A stretch of DNA of 64,000 bases from Sphingobacteriia bacterium 28-36-52. Lineage in GTDB: Bacteria > Bacteroidota > Bacteroidia > Chitinophagales > Chitinophagaceae. The notes beneath the pieces were generated by a model. It worked only from the letters and a program-made list of their open reading frames with translations, was not told the origin of the DNA and searched no databases. The stretch is taken from NCBI GenBank assembly GCA_002281575.1, contig NCGN01000004.1:114639-178638 (forward strand), given 5' to 3'. The first letter of the stretch is position 1, and each line of letters starts with the position of its first letter. The position numbers were made by a program, and so were the translations under genes. Positions 27,422 through 36,017 of the stretch are shown here, piece by piece.

Positions 27422-28561
27422 TTATTTTAAGAGTTCTTCCAGTGTTTTAAATAATTGGTTACCTCTTAAATCAGATGCAATAATCTTGCCTTCTGGGCTT
27501 ATTAAAACATTAAATGGAATGGCATTGAATTGATAAATATTGGGCATTTCACTTTCCCATTGCTTTAAATCACTTACATGTTTCCAGTTTAATTTATCCA
27601 TTTTAATGGCGTCTAACCAAGCTTGTTGATCATTGTCTAATGATACCCCTAGAATGGTAAAGTTTTTATTTTTAAATTGATTATAAGCAGCTACCACATT
27701 CGGATTTTCTTTTCTGCAAGGACCACACCAGCTTGCCCAAAAATCTACTAGTACATATTTGCCTTTTAAGCTGCTAAGTGTAAATGGTTTTCCATCTAAA
27801 TCTGGTAAATTAATTTCGGGTGCATCTTTTCCTAATAAAGCATAAGCAGGTGGTGCAGCAGGCTGTTGTTTAGCAGATGCATTAATTAACTCTTTTATCT
27901 TATTTAATCCAGTATGCTCTTTGTATTTCTCAGCTGATTCATTAACCAATGCTTTTAGCTCATCTGGTGTCATGGTTCTTGAAGCCATACCCAATGCATA
28001 ATACCTAGCTGCAGGGCTTTCACTTTCTTTAATAAAATTACGAACCATGGTATTCATTTCTTTTACCTTGGCATCTCTGTTTCCTTGAATCACTTTTAAT
28101 AAGCTATCCGATTTGGGTTGAGCTTGTAAGGAGTCAATTTCCATGAATACCGCATACAATGCAGAATCTTTTTTTCTATAGTCTTCAAATAGCGTATGCA
28201 TAGCTATTGAAGCTGGAGAGTTCTTCACTTCATAAACTCTGTAACGGGTAACATCTAAATCCACTTCAATTTCATCGTTGTCGTTTACAATTAATACATC
28301 TGGCCCATTCTCTAAAACCAATCTGTACAATCCTTCTTCTTTTGCAATACCCTTTAAACTAAATTTTCCATCGGCTTTTAAGCTAATAGAATCTAGAATA
28401 ATAGGTTGTTCTCCTCCGTAGGGTAATTCTTGCAAATACACTTTAGGGGCAATCGCATTTTTGATTGTTCCTTTAACAGTGAATGCACCGTACTTTTTTT
28501 TCTGATCACAAGCGCCAAAGAATAGCGTTGTGCCCAGTAATAAAAAAATCGTTTTTTTCAT
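27422..28561 (-). CDS. TlpA-like disulfide reductase lipoprotein with DUF4369-type N-domain
   Basis: A 379-residue exported protein. It has a lipoprotein signal peptide (Cys18 in FFGACDQKK), a beta-rich N-terminal domain like DUF4369 (about 22-120: KGTIKNAIAPKVYLQELPYG), a helical middle part, and a thioredoxin domain of the TlpA/ResA type (about 240-379) with active site WASWCGPCRKENP. It should be a membrane-anchored periplasmic thiol-disulfide reductase, as in cytochrome c maturation or stress roles. It lies 9 bases downstream of gatB on the same strand, which may only reflect shared transcription. Confidence 0.88.
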   Translation of the reverse strand: MKKTIFLLLGTTLFFGACDQKKKYGAFTVKGTIKNAIAPKVYLQELPYGGEQPIILDSISLKADGKFSLKGIAKEEGLYRLVLENGPDVLIVNDNDEIEVDLDVTRYRVYEVKNSPASIAMHTLFEDYRKKDSALYAVFMEIDSLQAQPKSDSLLKVIQGNRDAKVKEMNTMVRNFIKESESPAARYYALGMASRTMTPDELKALVNESAEKYKEHTGLNKIKELINASAKQQPAAPPAYALLGKDAPEINLPDLDGKPFTLSSLKGKYVLVDFWASWCGPCRKENPNVVAAYNQFKNKNFTILGVSLDNDQQAWLDAIKMDKLNWKHVSDLKQWESEMPNIYQFNAIPFNVLISPEGKIIASDLRGNQLFKTLEELLK

Positions 28562-28570
28562 AGGTCTATT

Positions 28571-30016
28571 TTAAGCGTTTAATTTTTGTTCTAATAATTC
28601 GGTAACTATTTTTGGATCGGCTTTACCTTTACTTCTTTTTTTAACTTCACCTACAAACAATCCTATCAATCCTTTTTTACCTTTTTGGTATTCCTTTACT
28701 TTATCGGGCATTGATTCAATTGTAGCATTAACCCATAGTTCTAATTCATTGCTATCGCTAACTTGCAACAGGTTTAATGATTCAGATAATGCTAATGGTG
28801 TATTAGTTGTATGCATTAGTGCAGGTAATAATTTGGATGCCGCAGTTGAAAAATTTATCTTTCCTGCCTCAATTAATTCAATCAGCTCAGCTAATTGTTT
28901 CACAGATAATCCGAGCTCTTGGATATTTTTTTGAGACTCGTTCATCAATTGCTTAATTGGGCCTAGTAAACAATTAGCAACCATTTTATAATGATTGGTA
29001 ATTTGTATGGCTTGTTCAAAAAAGTCGGAAATGGACTTTTCTTCGCAAAGCTGGCTAGCGTCGTATGCGCTTAACTGGTAAGTTGCTTGATAATGCTGTA
29101 TTAATTGATGAGGTAAGCCGGGTAGCTGTTCTTTTATCGATTTAATATCATCTTTCGTTAAATGGATAGCAGGTAAATCTGGATCAGGAAAGTAACGATA
29201 GTCATTTGCTTCTTCTTTGTCTCTTATAGCAAAAGTGGTGTCGTTGTCTGCATTAAAACTTCGGGTTTGTTGTTGAATACTGTTCCCTTTTTCTAATTCC
29301 GTTATGATTCTGTTGATTTCGAATTCTATTGCTTTTTTTACATTTCGAATGGAGTTCAAATTCTTTACTTCTACTTTAGTACCCAATTGTTCAGCGCCTC
29401 TGAGCCGTACAGAAATATTTGCATCGCATCTTAAACTTCCTTCTTCCATATTTCCATCACAGATGCCAATCCAGCGAACCAATTTTCTTATTTCGGTTAC
29501 ATATTGCCATGCTTCTTCCGCAGAAAACAAATCTGGTTCAGTTACAATTTCAATTAAGGGAGTGCCTGCTCTATTTAAGTCAATACAAGTATTAACTGGG
29601 TCCAAATCATGTATACTTTTTCCTGCGTCTTCTTCTAAGTGAATCCGATTTAATTGGACTGCTCTTTCTCCTTCCTTGGTTTTGATGGTTACCAACCCGC
29701 CGATACAAATTGGATGCGTATGTTGAGAAATCTGGTATCCTTTTGGAAGATCTGGATAGAAATAATTTTTCCTAGCAAAAAAAGAGTGTTCTGCAATGGT
29801 GCAATTGCATGCTAATCCCATTTTGATGGCATATTCTACGGCTTTTTGATTCAGCTTAGGTAAGCTGCCAGGATGCGCTAGTGCAATTGGGCTCACCTGT
29901 GTATTGGGTGCATTGCCGAAGGCAATACTATCTCCACTAAATAGTTTGCTATTTGTTGATAGTTGTGCATGCACTTCAAGACCTATAACGGCCTGGTATT
30001 TTTGGGATAAGTCCAT
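28571..30016 (-). CDS. gatB: Asp-tRNA(Asn)/Glu-tRNA(Gln) amidotransferase subunit B
   Basis: A 481-residue GatB. The diagnostic start GLEVHAQLSTNSKLFSGD, the block ARKNYFYPDLPKGYQISQ, CDANISVRLRG and the C-terminal YqeY-like tail domain are present. With GatA and GatC it converts Glu-tRNA(Gln), and sometimes Asp-tRNA(Asn), to the correct amidated form. gatA and gatC are not in this window, as is common when these genes are scattered. Its start codon touches the end of alaS by one base (TAATG), so the two translation-related genes are probably coupled. Confidence 0.97.
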   Translation of the reverse strand: MDLSQKYQAVIGLEVHAQLSTNSKLFSGDSIAFGNAPNTQVSPIALAHPGSLPKLNQKAVEYAIKMGLACNCTIAEHSFFARKNYFYPDLPKGYQISQHTHPICIGGLVTIKTKEGERAVQLNRIHLEEDAGKSIHDLDPVNTCIDLNRAGTPLIEIVTEPDLFSAEEAWQYVTEIRKLVRWIGICDGNMEEGSLRCDANISVRLRGAEQLGTKVEVKNLNSIRNVKKAIEFEINRIITELEKGNSIQQQTRSFNADNDTTFAIRDKEEANDYRYFPDPDLPAIHLTKDDIKSIKEQLPGLPHQLIQHYQATYQLSAYDASQLCEEKSISDFFEQAIQITNHYKMVANCLLGPIKQLMNESQKNIQELGLSVKQLAELIELIEAGKINFSTAASKLLPALMHTTNTPLALSESLNLLQVSDSNELELWVNATIESMPDKVKEYQKGKKGLIGLFVGEVKKRSKGKADPKIVTELLEQKLNA

Positions 30017-32640
30017 TATACAAGCCTGCTTATTTGTTGAATCAGTTCGGGCAAATTTGAAGCATCTTGCCCACCTGCTGTGGCCAATGTTTTTTGACCT
30101 CCACCTCCCCCTTTAATTAAAGGAGTAGCATATTCTTTAATAAGTTTAGGGGCTTCCAAACCTTTTTCATTCACCATGCTATCACTCAACATAATGCATA
30201 CCGCAGCTTTACCCCCTATATTGGCACATAGAATGACTATGTAATGATTGCCTAATCCTGTTTTTAAATCGAAGCAAAGTTTTTTTAATTGATCTGCACT
30301 ATTCACTTCAACAACTTGACCAATCAATTTTCCTTCCTCATTACCAATAGAAAATGAACTTGTTTTTTGTAACAAGGTATGGCTGATTTGTTGAAGCTGT
30401 TTGCTTTCAAGGCTCTCCAATCTCTTCTCCGTTTCTTGTTTTTCTTGGATTAATTTTTCAATCGCTTTAATAGGGTCTTGTGTTTTTAATAAACCTGCAA
30501 CAGTTCTGAGTTCATTGAATTGCTTGTTTAAAAAGTTGAAGGCATTGCTACCTGTTAATGCTTCCATTCTTCTTACTCCTGCTGCAACAGCAGATTCAGC
30601 TGTTATTTTGAGTAAGCCAATCATGCCCGTGTACATTACATGAGTGCCTCCACACAATTCAACAGAGTAATTTGGATCGGCCACAACAACCCTAACTGTA
30701 TTTCCATATTTTTCTCCAAATAATGCCATGGCTCCTAATTTTAGCGCTTCTTCTTTTGGCATTTCTGTAATAACTACTGGGATATTTTGTCTAATTTTTT
30801 CGTTTACAATATTTTCTACTTCTGTAATTTCTTCTTCAGTTAAACGAGCAAAATGAGAAAAGTCAAATCGAAGACTTTCTTCGTTTACCAAGGAACCCTT
30901 TTGTGCAACATGGGTTCCTAATACTTTACGTAATGCTGCATGAAGCAAGTGTGTGGCAGTATGGTTATAGCAAGTAAACAGTCTTTTTTCAGTATCTACT
31001 ATTGCAGTAAATGTTTTTACTATTTCAACAGGTAATTGATTAACAAAATGAACAATCAGGTCATTCTCTTTTTTCGTATCTGTTACAGCAATTTTTTCAC
31101 TACCAAAATCTAACCAGCCTGTATCGCCAACCTGTCCACCACTTTCAGCATAAAATGGAGTGGTATTTAATACCAATTGAAATTGCGTTTTCCCTTTAGC
31201 GCTGATTTTTCTGTATTTGGAAATATTACTTTGGGTGGTTAATTGGTTGTAACCAACAAATCCCTCTCCTTTATCTTCTGAAACAATTACCCAATCTTCT
31301 GTATCTAATGTTGCAGCTGCTCTACTTCTGCTTTTTTGTTGCTGCATTTCTTTTTCAAATCCTACTTCATCAATGGTTCTATTGTTTTCTGAAGCAATCA
31401 GTCGAGTAAGATCTATTGGAAAACCAAATGTATCAAAGAGTTCAAAAGCTGCTTTTCCATCAATTAGATTGTTACTGTTTTTAATCATATCATCCATTCT
31501 TTTTAAACCCTTGTCTAAAGTTTTTAAGAATGCATCTTCTTCTTCTTTTACAACTTTGTTTACAAAATCCAATTGTTGCTGCAATTCAGGGAATACTTTT
31601 ACAAATTGTTTGGCCAACACCGGCATCAATTGAAACAATAAAGGCTGCTTGTAATTTAAGTAAGAATAATAGTATCTAACAGCTCTTCTTAAAATTCTTC
31701 TAATTACATAACCGGCACCTGTATTAGATGGCAATTGACCATCGGCAATGGTGAATCCAATTGCACGTATATGATCTGCAATAACCCTAAAAGCAATGGC
31801 TTCTTTTGAATCGGAGCGATCGTATTGCTTACCCGTTATTTTTTCAATTGCTTCAAATGTACCTGTAAATACATCGGTATCGTAGTTGCTTTGTTTACCT
31901 TGAATAACCCTTACCAATCTCTCAAAACCCATTCCAGTATCTACATGTTTGGAAGGCAATTCTACCAACGAACCATCTTTTAAACGATTGTATTGAATGA
32001 ATACATTGTTCCAGATTTCGATGACTTGAGGATGGTCTTTGTTAACCAGTTGGCTTCCTGGAATTTTAGCTCTTTCTTCATCAGATCGGCAATCCACATG
32101 TATTTCAGAGCAGGGGCCACATGGTCCAGTGTCTCCCATCTCCCAGAAATTATCTTTTTTATTACCGTATATGATATGATCTTCAGCTACCAGTTTTTTC
32201 CATTCTTGTAAAGCAATGGTAGATGGAGGAATGCCCTCTGAAGGATCGCCCTCAAATACAGAAACATATAATCGGTCTTTTGGAAGCTTATATACTTCGG
32301 TTAAGAGTTCCCAGCTCCAAGCAATGGCTTCTGCTTTAAAATAATCCCCGAAACTCCAGTTTCCCAACATTTCAAACATAGTATGGTGGTAGGTATCTAC
32401 TCCAACTTCCTCTAAGTCGTTGTGTTTACCACTTACGCGCAAACATTTTTGGGTATCTGCAATTCTTGGGCTTGTAGGAACACTATTTCCTAGAAAATAA
32501 TCTTTGAACTGATTCATCCCTGCATTGGTAAATAATAGGGTTGGATCGTTTTTTACTACAATAGGAGCTGATGGAACGATTTGATGCTTTTTTGAAGCAA
32601 AAAAATCTAAGAATTGTTGGCGAATTTCGGCACTCGTCAT
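30016..32640 (-). CDS. alaS: Alanine-tRNA ligase
   Basis: An 874-residue AlaRS of normal length. N-terminal class II catalytic core with FTNAGMNQFKDYFLG and RRILRRAVRYYYSYL; the editing domain carries the zinc ligands HTATH (about residues 558-562) and CGGTH (about 662-666); the C-terminal C-Ala domain ends after a glycine-rich KGGGGGQKTLATAGG block. It attaches alanine to tRNA(Ala) and removes mischarged Ser or Gly. A TACCTTTG box lies 64 bases upstream. It is followed by gatB, overlapping by one base. Confidence 0.98.
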   Translation of the reverse strand: MTSAEIRQQFLDFFASKKHQIVPSAPIVVKNDPTLLFTNAGMNQFKDYFLGNSVPTSPRIADTQKCLRVSGKHNDLEEVGVDTYHHTMFEMLGNWSFGDYFKAEAIAWSWELLTEVYKLPKDRLYVSVFEGDPSEGIPPSTIALQEWKKLVAEDHIIYGNKKDNFWEMGDTGPCGPCSEIHVDCRSDEERAKIPGSQLVNKDHPQVIEIWNNVFIQYNRLKDGSLVELPSKHVDTGMGFERLVRVIQGKQSNYDTDVFTGTFEAIEKITGKQYDRSDSKEAIAFRVIADHIRAIGFTIADGQLPSNTGAGYVIRRILRRAVRYYYSYLNYKQPLLFQLMPVLAKQFVKVFPELQQQLDFVNKVVKEEEDAFLKTLDKGLKRMDDMIKNSNNLIDGKAAFELFDTFGFPIDLTRLIASENNRTIDEVGFEKEMQQQKSRSRAAATLDTEDWVIVSEDKGEGFVGYNQLTTQSNISKYRKISAKGKTQFQLVLNTTPFYAESGGQVGDTGWLDFGSEKIAVTDTKKENDLIVHFVNQLPVEIVKTFTAIVDTEKRLFTCYNHTATHLLHAALRKVLGTHVAQKGSLVNEESLRFDFSHFARLTEEEITEVENIVNEKIRQNIPVVITEMPKEEALKLGAMALFGEKYGNTVRVVVADPNYSVELCGGTHVMYTGMIGLLKITAESAVAAGVRRMEALTGSNAFNFLNKQFNELRTVAGLLKTQDPIKAIEKLIQEKQETEKRLESLESKQLQQISHTLLQKTSSFSIGNEEGKLIGQVVEVNSADQLKKLCFDLKTGLGNHYIVILCANIGGKAAVCIMLSDSMVNEKGLEAPKLIKEYATPLIKGGGGGQKTLATAGGQDASNLPELIQQISRLV

Positions 32641-32679
32641 GATGAATTACTTTTTATATGCCATTAAGGCTGTAGAAAC

Positions 32680-32687
32680 TATATTTG
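32680..32687 (+). promoter_or_regulatory. Candidate -7 box for the M23 peptidase gene
   Basis: TATATTTG matches the Bacteroidota -7 consensus TAnnTTTG exactly and lies 50 bases before the M23 start. No clear TTG-type -33 element is found at the usual distance, so support is modest. It lies within the expected alaS leader on the opposite strand. Confidence 0.3.
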
Positions 32688-32703
32688 TTGTTATATAAAG
32701 GGG

Positions 32704-32711
32704 CAAAGGTA
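32704..32711 (-). promoter_or_regulatory. Candidate -7 box for alaS
   Basis: Read on the minus strand this is TACCTTTG followed by C, an exact match to the Bacteroidota -7 consensus TAnnTTTG. A T-rich stretch (TTTT) about 16 bases further upstream could be the -33 part. Predicted leader of alaS is about 55-60 bases. Confidence 0.4.
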
Positions 32712-32737
32712 CGGATTTAAGGGTCTGAAAACCGATC

Positions 32738-33709
32738 ATGAAAAAGGTAAAATACTTCTATAATACTCATAATATGCGCTTCGAGAAGCTGACTACCCCC
32801 CTTAGGGTTAGGTTGCTTCAGGTATTGGGGTATATAGCAGCTTCTATTGTTACTGGAATCCTCATTTTTGCCATTACATTCCGTTATATAGATTCACCCA
32901 AAGAGAAGTTGCTTCGTCAACAGAACGACGATCTAAAGCAGAATTATGAGGTGATGGAAGAACGAATTAAACAATTGCAGCTTCAAATGGACGAAATTGC
33001 CAACAGAGATAATTTCGTTTACAGATCCATTTTTGAATCGAACCCAATACCCGATAGTGCCAGGGTGAAGGAAATGGAAAAGAAAAAAGAAGTGCAATTG
33101 GTGCAAAGTATGGGGGAGACTGAATTGGTAAATAGTATGGCGGCTCAACTAAATAATCTTAGTTTAAGGATGGCTTATCAGGGCAAGTCATTTGATGCCA
33201 TAGATAATATGGTGAAGAACAAGGCCAAGTTATTAGCCGCAATTCCTTCTATACAACCTATTAGTAATCGAAATTTAAATAGGGTCTCTTCGGGTTTTGG
33301 TTATCGAATTGACCCAGTTTACAAAGACAGAAGGTTGCATCCGGGCTTAGATTTTACTGCCCCAGTTGGAACCCCTATTTATGCAGCTGCAGACGGGGTG
33401 GTAAAAGATGCAGGTTTTAATACTGGAGGGTACGGCAATAGGGTAGTGGTAAACCATGGCTTTGGATACGAAACTTTGTATGCCCATATGGTTCGTATTA
33501 AAGCCAGAGTTGGTACCAAAGTAAAACGAGGGGAAGTCATTGGTTACGTAGGTAGTACAGGGAAAAGTACAGGTCCTCATTTACACTATGAAGTACATAA
33601 GAACGGTACACAACTAGACCCGATTTACTTCTTTTATAACGACTTAACTCCAGCTCAATTTGACCGTATTCTTAAATTAGCTGCTGCTAGCAACCAAAGC
33701 TTTGATTAG
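32738..33709 (+). CDS. M23 family metallopeptidase (LytM/NlpD-like)
   Basis: A 323-residue cell-wall hydrolase. One membrane helix (about residues 30-52) is followed by a coiled coil (about 60-95) and a C-terminal LytM domain (about 190-305). The zinc ligands are seen in LHPGLDFTAP (HxxxD) and PHLHYEV (HxH), with the expected GYGNRVVVNHG between them, so it should be an active endopeptidase. It is anchored in the inner membrane and would cleave peptidoglycan cross-links, perhaps during division or growth. ATG at 32738 is chosen; an internal ATG at 32774 would also keep the helix. Confidence 0.92.
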   Translation: MKKVKYFYNTHNMRFEKLTTPLRVRLLQVLGYIAASIVTGILIFAITFRYIDSPKEKLLRQQNDDLKQNYEVMEERIKQLQLQMDEIANRDNFVYRSIFESNPIPDSARVKEMEKKKEVQLVQSMGETELVNSMAAQLNNLSLRMAYQGKSFDAIDNMVKNKAKLLAAIPSIQPISNRNLNRVSSGFGYRIDPVYKDRRLHPGLDFTAPVGTPIYAAADGVVKDAGFNTGGYGNRVVVNHGFGYETLYAHMVRIKARVGTKVKRGEVIGYVGSTGKSTGPHLHYEVHKNGTQLDPIYFFYNDLTPAQFDRILKLAAASNQSFD

Positions 33710-33756
33710 AACTACAACAAAAAAGCCATTTACTTGTAATAAGTAAAAATAGTACT

Positions 33757-33987
33757 GTGGAACCAGGTGTACGTGAATACCTTCTAAGAATTATAAATAC
33801 CTTATCTGTAGGATTATTTTGGCTAGCTATAAATTCTACTGCCGGAATAATGTATGACCATGCTTTTTTTCATGGCAGCATCACAACTGGAAATATCATT
33901 TTCTACATCTGGTTTATCAGCAGCTTCATTTTATTGCTTCGTTGGCTTATTAAACTTTGGAGCAAACCCATTGATTTTGAACAATAG
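33757..33987 (+). CDS. Small two-helix membrane protein, unknown function
   Basis: A 76-residue protein from a GTG start with two membrane helices (about residues 13-30 and 42-62) and a charged tail ending in SKPIDFEQ. I know no function. It lies 47 bases after the M23 peptidase gene on the same strand and may be co-transcribed. The length, the regular hydrophobic pattern and the space between its neighbours support a real gene, though it ends just one base from the convergent prohibitin-like gene. Confidence 0.55.
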   Translation: MEPGVREYLLRIINTLSVGLFWLAINSTAGIMYDHAFFHGSITTGNIIFYIWFISSFILLLRWLIKLWSKPIDFEQ

Positions 33988-33988
33988 C

Positions 33989-34897
33989 CTATTTCTCTTT
34001 TGTATCAAGTATTACAGGGGTATTTCCTTTCCCCAAAACGATTACTTTGGAATTGGGCGAAGTAACCAACGCCTTCATTACTTGAATTTGCTCGTATTGT
34101 AATTGCTTATCACCTAAGCCTGCACTAATAATTTGCTGGTAGTCTGCAATACCTCTTGCTTCCACTCTTTTTCTTTCGGCTTCTTGTTTTTCCTTTTGCA
34201 AAACAAATTCCATTTTTTGGGCATCTTGTTCCGCTTTAATTTTTTCTTCTATAGAAGTTTTCACATTCGTTGGTAAAGTGATATTGCGAACCAATAATTG
34301 CTCTAATATCAATCCTCTTTTTTTAAAGTCTTCATCAATTGATTTGTAGATTCTATTTTGAAATAAATCTCTTTTTAAAGAATATAAGTCAATGGCTGTA
34401 TAATAAACAGCATTGTCCCTGATTTTTGTTCTAGTAAGTGGGCGAACTATTTTATCTCTAAAATCGAGCCCGGTTTCTCTAATTAATCTAGGGGCTTCAC
34501 TAGCAGTAACCCTGTAGAGTACAGTTAAATCAATTACGACTTCTAATCCATCAGCAGTTAATACCCTTATTGCATCATCTCCAGAAAGCTCTCCTTCATC
34601 ATTTACACCGCTCATGGTATAGTTCTGCGTTTTAATGTCTACCTCTCTTACTTCAACCAATGGGTTAACAATGTTTAAACCGCTGTACAAAATAGTGTTA
34701 GAGATTTTTCCAAATAAACTTTGTACCCCAATTTGGCCAGCATCAATTTGTTTAATGCAGGAAGTAAATACCCCAATCAATGCAATAGCAATACCAGCAA
34801 TTCTAACTCCTTTAGCCAGTTTAATAAACTCTTCTCTCTCTTTATTCATAAAGCCTGCTGCAACCAATAGAATGATGCCTAGAATAATTAAAATCAT
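33989..34897 (-). CDS. Prohibitin/SPFH-domain membrane protein
   Basis: A 302-residue member of the SPFH (stomatin/prohibitin/flotillin) superfamily. The N-terminus has a short helix (1-16) and a membrane helix (about 30-47), followed by the band-7 domain with GQIGVQSLFGKI, LTADGLEVVIDLTVLYRV and LKRDLFQNRIYKSI. A coiled coil (about 205-255, with KEKQEAERKRVEARGIADYQ) follows. It should form large ring assemblies at the inner membrane, where relatives regulate membrane proteases such as FtsH. Here it stands alone, with no NfeD or FtsH gene beside it. Confidence 0.9.
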   Translation of the reverse strand: MILIILGIILLVAAGFMNKEREEFIKLAKGVRIAGIAIALIGVFTSCIKQIDAGQIGVQSLFGKISNTILYSGLNIVNPLVEVREVDIKTQNYTMSGVNDEGELSGDDAIRVLTADGLEVVIDLTVLYRVTASEAPRLIRETGLDFRDKIVRPLTRTKIRDNAVYYTAIDLYSLKRDLFQNRIYKSIDEDFKKRGLILEQLLVRNITLPTNVKTSIEEKIKAEQDAQKMEFVLQKEKQEAERKRVEARGIADYQQIISAGLGDKQLQYEQIQVMKALVTSPNSKVIVLGKGNTPVILDTKEK

Positions 34898-34947
34898 ATA
34901 GGAAATTTTATAATAAATACAAGGTAAGCTCTTTTATTCATAAGGTC

Positions 34948-35379
34948 CTAACTACTATGATCTACAATGATTACCCAAGAACCATTCATTTTTTTGAATA
35001 ACAAAGTGTAGTGTCCACTTATATTCCCCGCCTTTCTGGTTAACTCCCATTTTCCTAAAACCATCCAAAGTTGTTTAGATAATGGCTTCACTTCCAATAA
35101 CGTAAAATTTAATTGACCCATGTAATCTTTGTTGGGATAGTTCTTTTTGTAGTTAATGAGCGTATTGGTAAAACCGTAAGTAGGTCCGTTTTTTCCAACA
35201 AAAAGTAAGCTATCGTTGTTCCAATACCCTTTCATAAACGCATCAATGTCTCCTTTGTTCCAAGCCGCAGTTTGCTCTTGCAAGATTTTTCTGATTTGTT
35301 TTTCTGGGCCAGCTTGTCCAAAGCTTGAGCTGATTCCAATGACAATTAGTAATAATGTACAAAGGAGTTGCTTTTTCAT
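34948..35379 (-). CDS. Exported SnoaL/DUF4440-like protein
   Basis: A 143-residue protein with a cleavable signal peptide (cleavage near SSFGQA) and a nuclear-transport-factor-2-like (SnoaL/DUF4440) fold: LQEQTAAWNKGDIDAFMKGY at the start, then a strand region ending WVIIVDHSS. Such domains bind small ligands or act as isomerases or hydrolases; no specific activity can be assigned. It lies 50 bases upstream of the prohibitin-like gene and is divergent from the glycosylase gene, with 44 bases between the starts. Confidence 0.8.
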   Translation of the reverse strand: MKKQLLCTLLLIVIGISSSFGQAGPEKQIRKILQEQTAAWNKGDIDAFMKGYWNNDSLLFVGKNGPTYGFTNTLINYKKNYPNKDYMGQLNFTLLEVKPLSKQLWMVLGKWELTRKAGNISGHYTLLFKKMNGSWVIIVDHSS

Positions 35380-35423
35380 ATTAGTTATAGTTAGTGTTTC
35401 TTAAAATTAGTTAACTTTCTCTA

Positions 35424-36017
35424 ATGGAGTATATTAGTCATTTACAGAAGGATAAAAAATTGGCTTCTATTTTAACGCAGGAGCCTTTTGTATTAAAGCG
35501 AAGAAAGAATATACCCATTCGTTTAATGGCCAGTATTATGAGTCAGCAATTAAGTACCAAAGTAGCCGCTGTCATATTTAAACGATTTCTTGCTTTATAT
35601 GATGGTAAAGAACCCAAGGTGGAGGAAGTTTTAGAAACACCTAATGAAGTGCTTAGGTCTATCGGTTTAAGTAATGCTAAAGTTGGGTATGTAAAAAATG
35701 TTGCCTTATTCTGTATTGAACATGGCATTACAGATCGTGTGCTTTCTACTATGAGTAATGAAGCCATTATCCAATTATTGATTCAAATAAAAGGAGTAGG
35801 TCAATGGACGGCTGAAATGTTGTTGATGTTTAGTTTAGGGCGTGAAGATGTATTTGCAGTAGACGATTTAGGTATTCAACAAGCCATGTGTAAGTTGTAC
35901 AAAATAGACGCATCTCATAAGAAATCCATGCAGCAGAAAATGTTAAAGCAGGCAGAAAAATGGACACCTTACAAAACCTATGCTTGTTTGCATTTGTGGA
36001 ATTGGAAAGACAGTTAA
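35424..36017 (+). CDS. DNA-3-methyladenine glycosylase II-like (HhH-GPD)
   Basis: A 197-residue base-excision repair enzyme of the AlkA type, without the N-terminal AlkA domain. The helix-hairpin-helix is seen in IKGVGQWTAEMLLMF, and the catalytic Asp in DVFAVDDLGI about 15 residues later. It should remove alkylated purines from DNA. Early residues MASIMSQQLSTKVA match the family. The stop codon is directly followed by the end of the PEP carboxylase gene on the other strand. Confidence 0.9.
   Translation: MEYISHLQKDKKLASILTQEPFVLKRRKNIPIRLMASIMSQQLSTKVAAVIFKRFLALYDGKEPKVEEVLETPNEVLRSIGLSNAKVGYVKNVALFCIEHGITDRVLSTMSNEAIIQLLIQIKGVGQWTAEMLLMFSLGREDVFAVDDLGIQQAMCKLYKIDASHKKSMQQKMLKQAEKWTPYKTYACLHLWNWKDS

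Noticed and set aside
31373..31633. Plus-strand ORF inside alaS
   Set aside because: Antisense shadow; the alaS frame is complete with all motifs.
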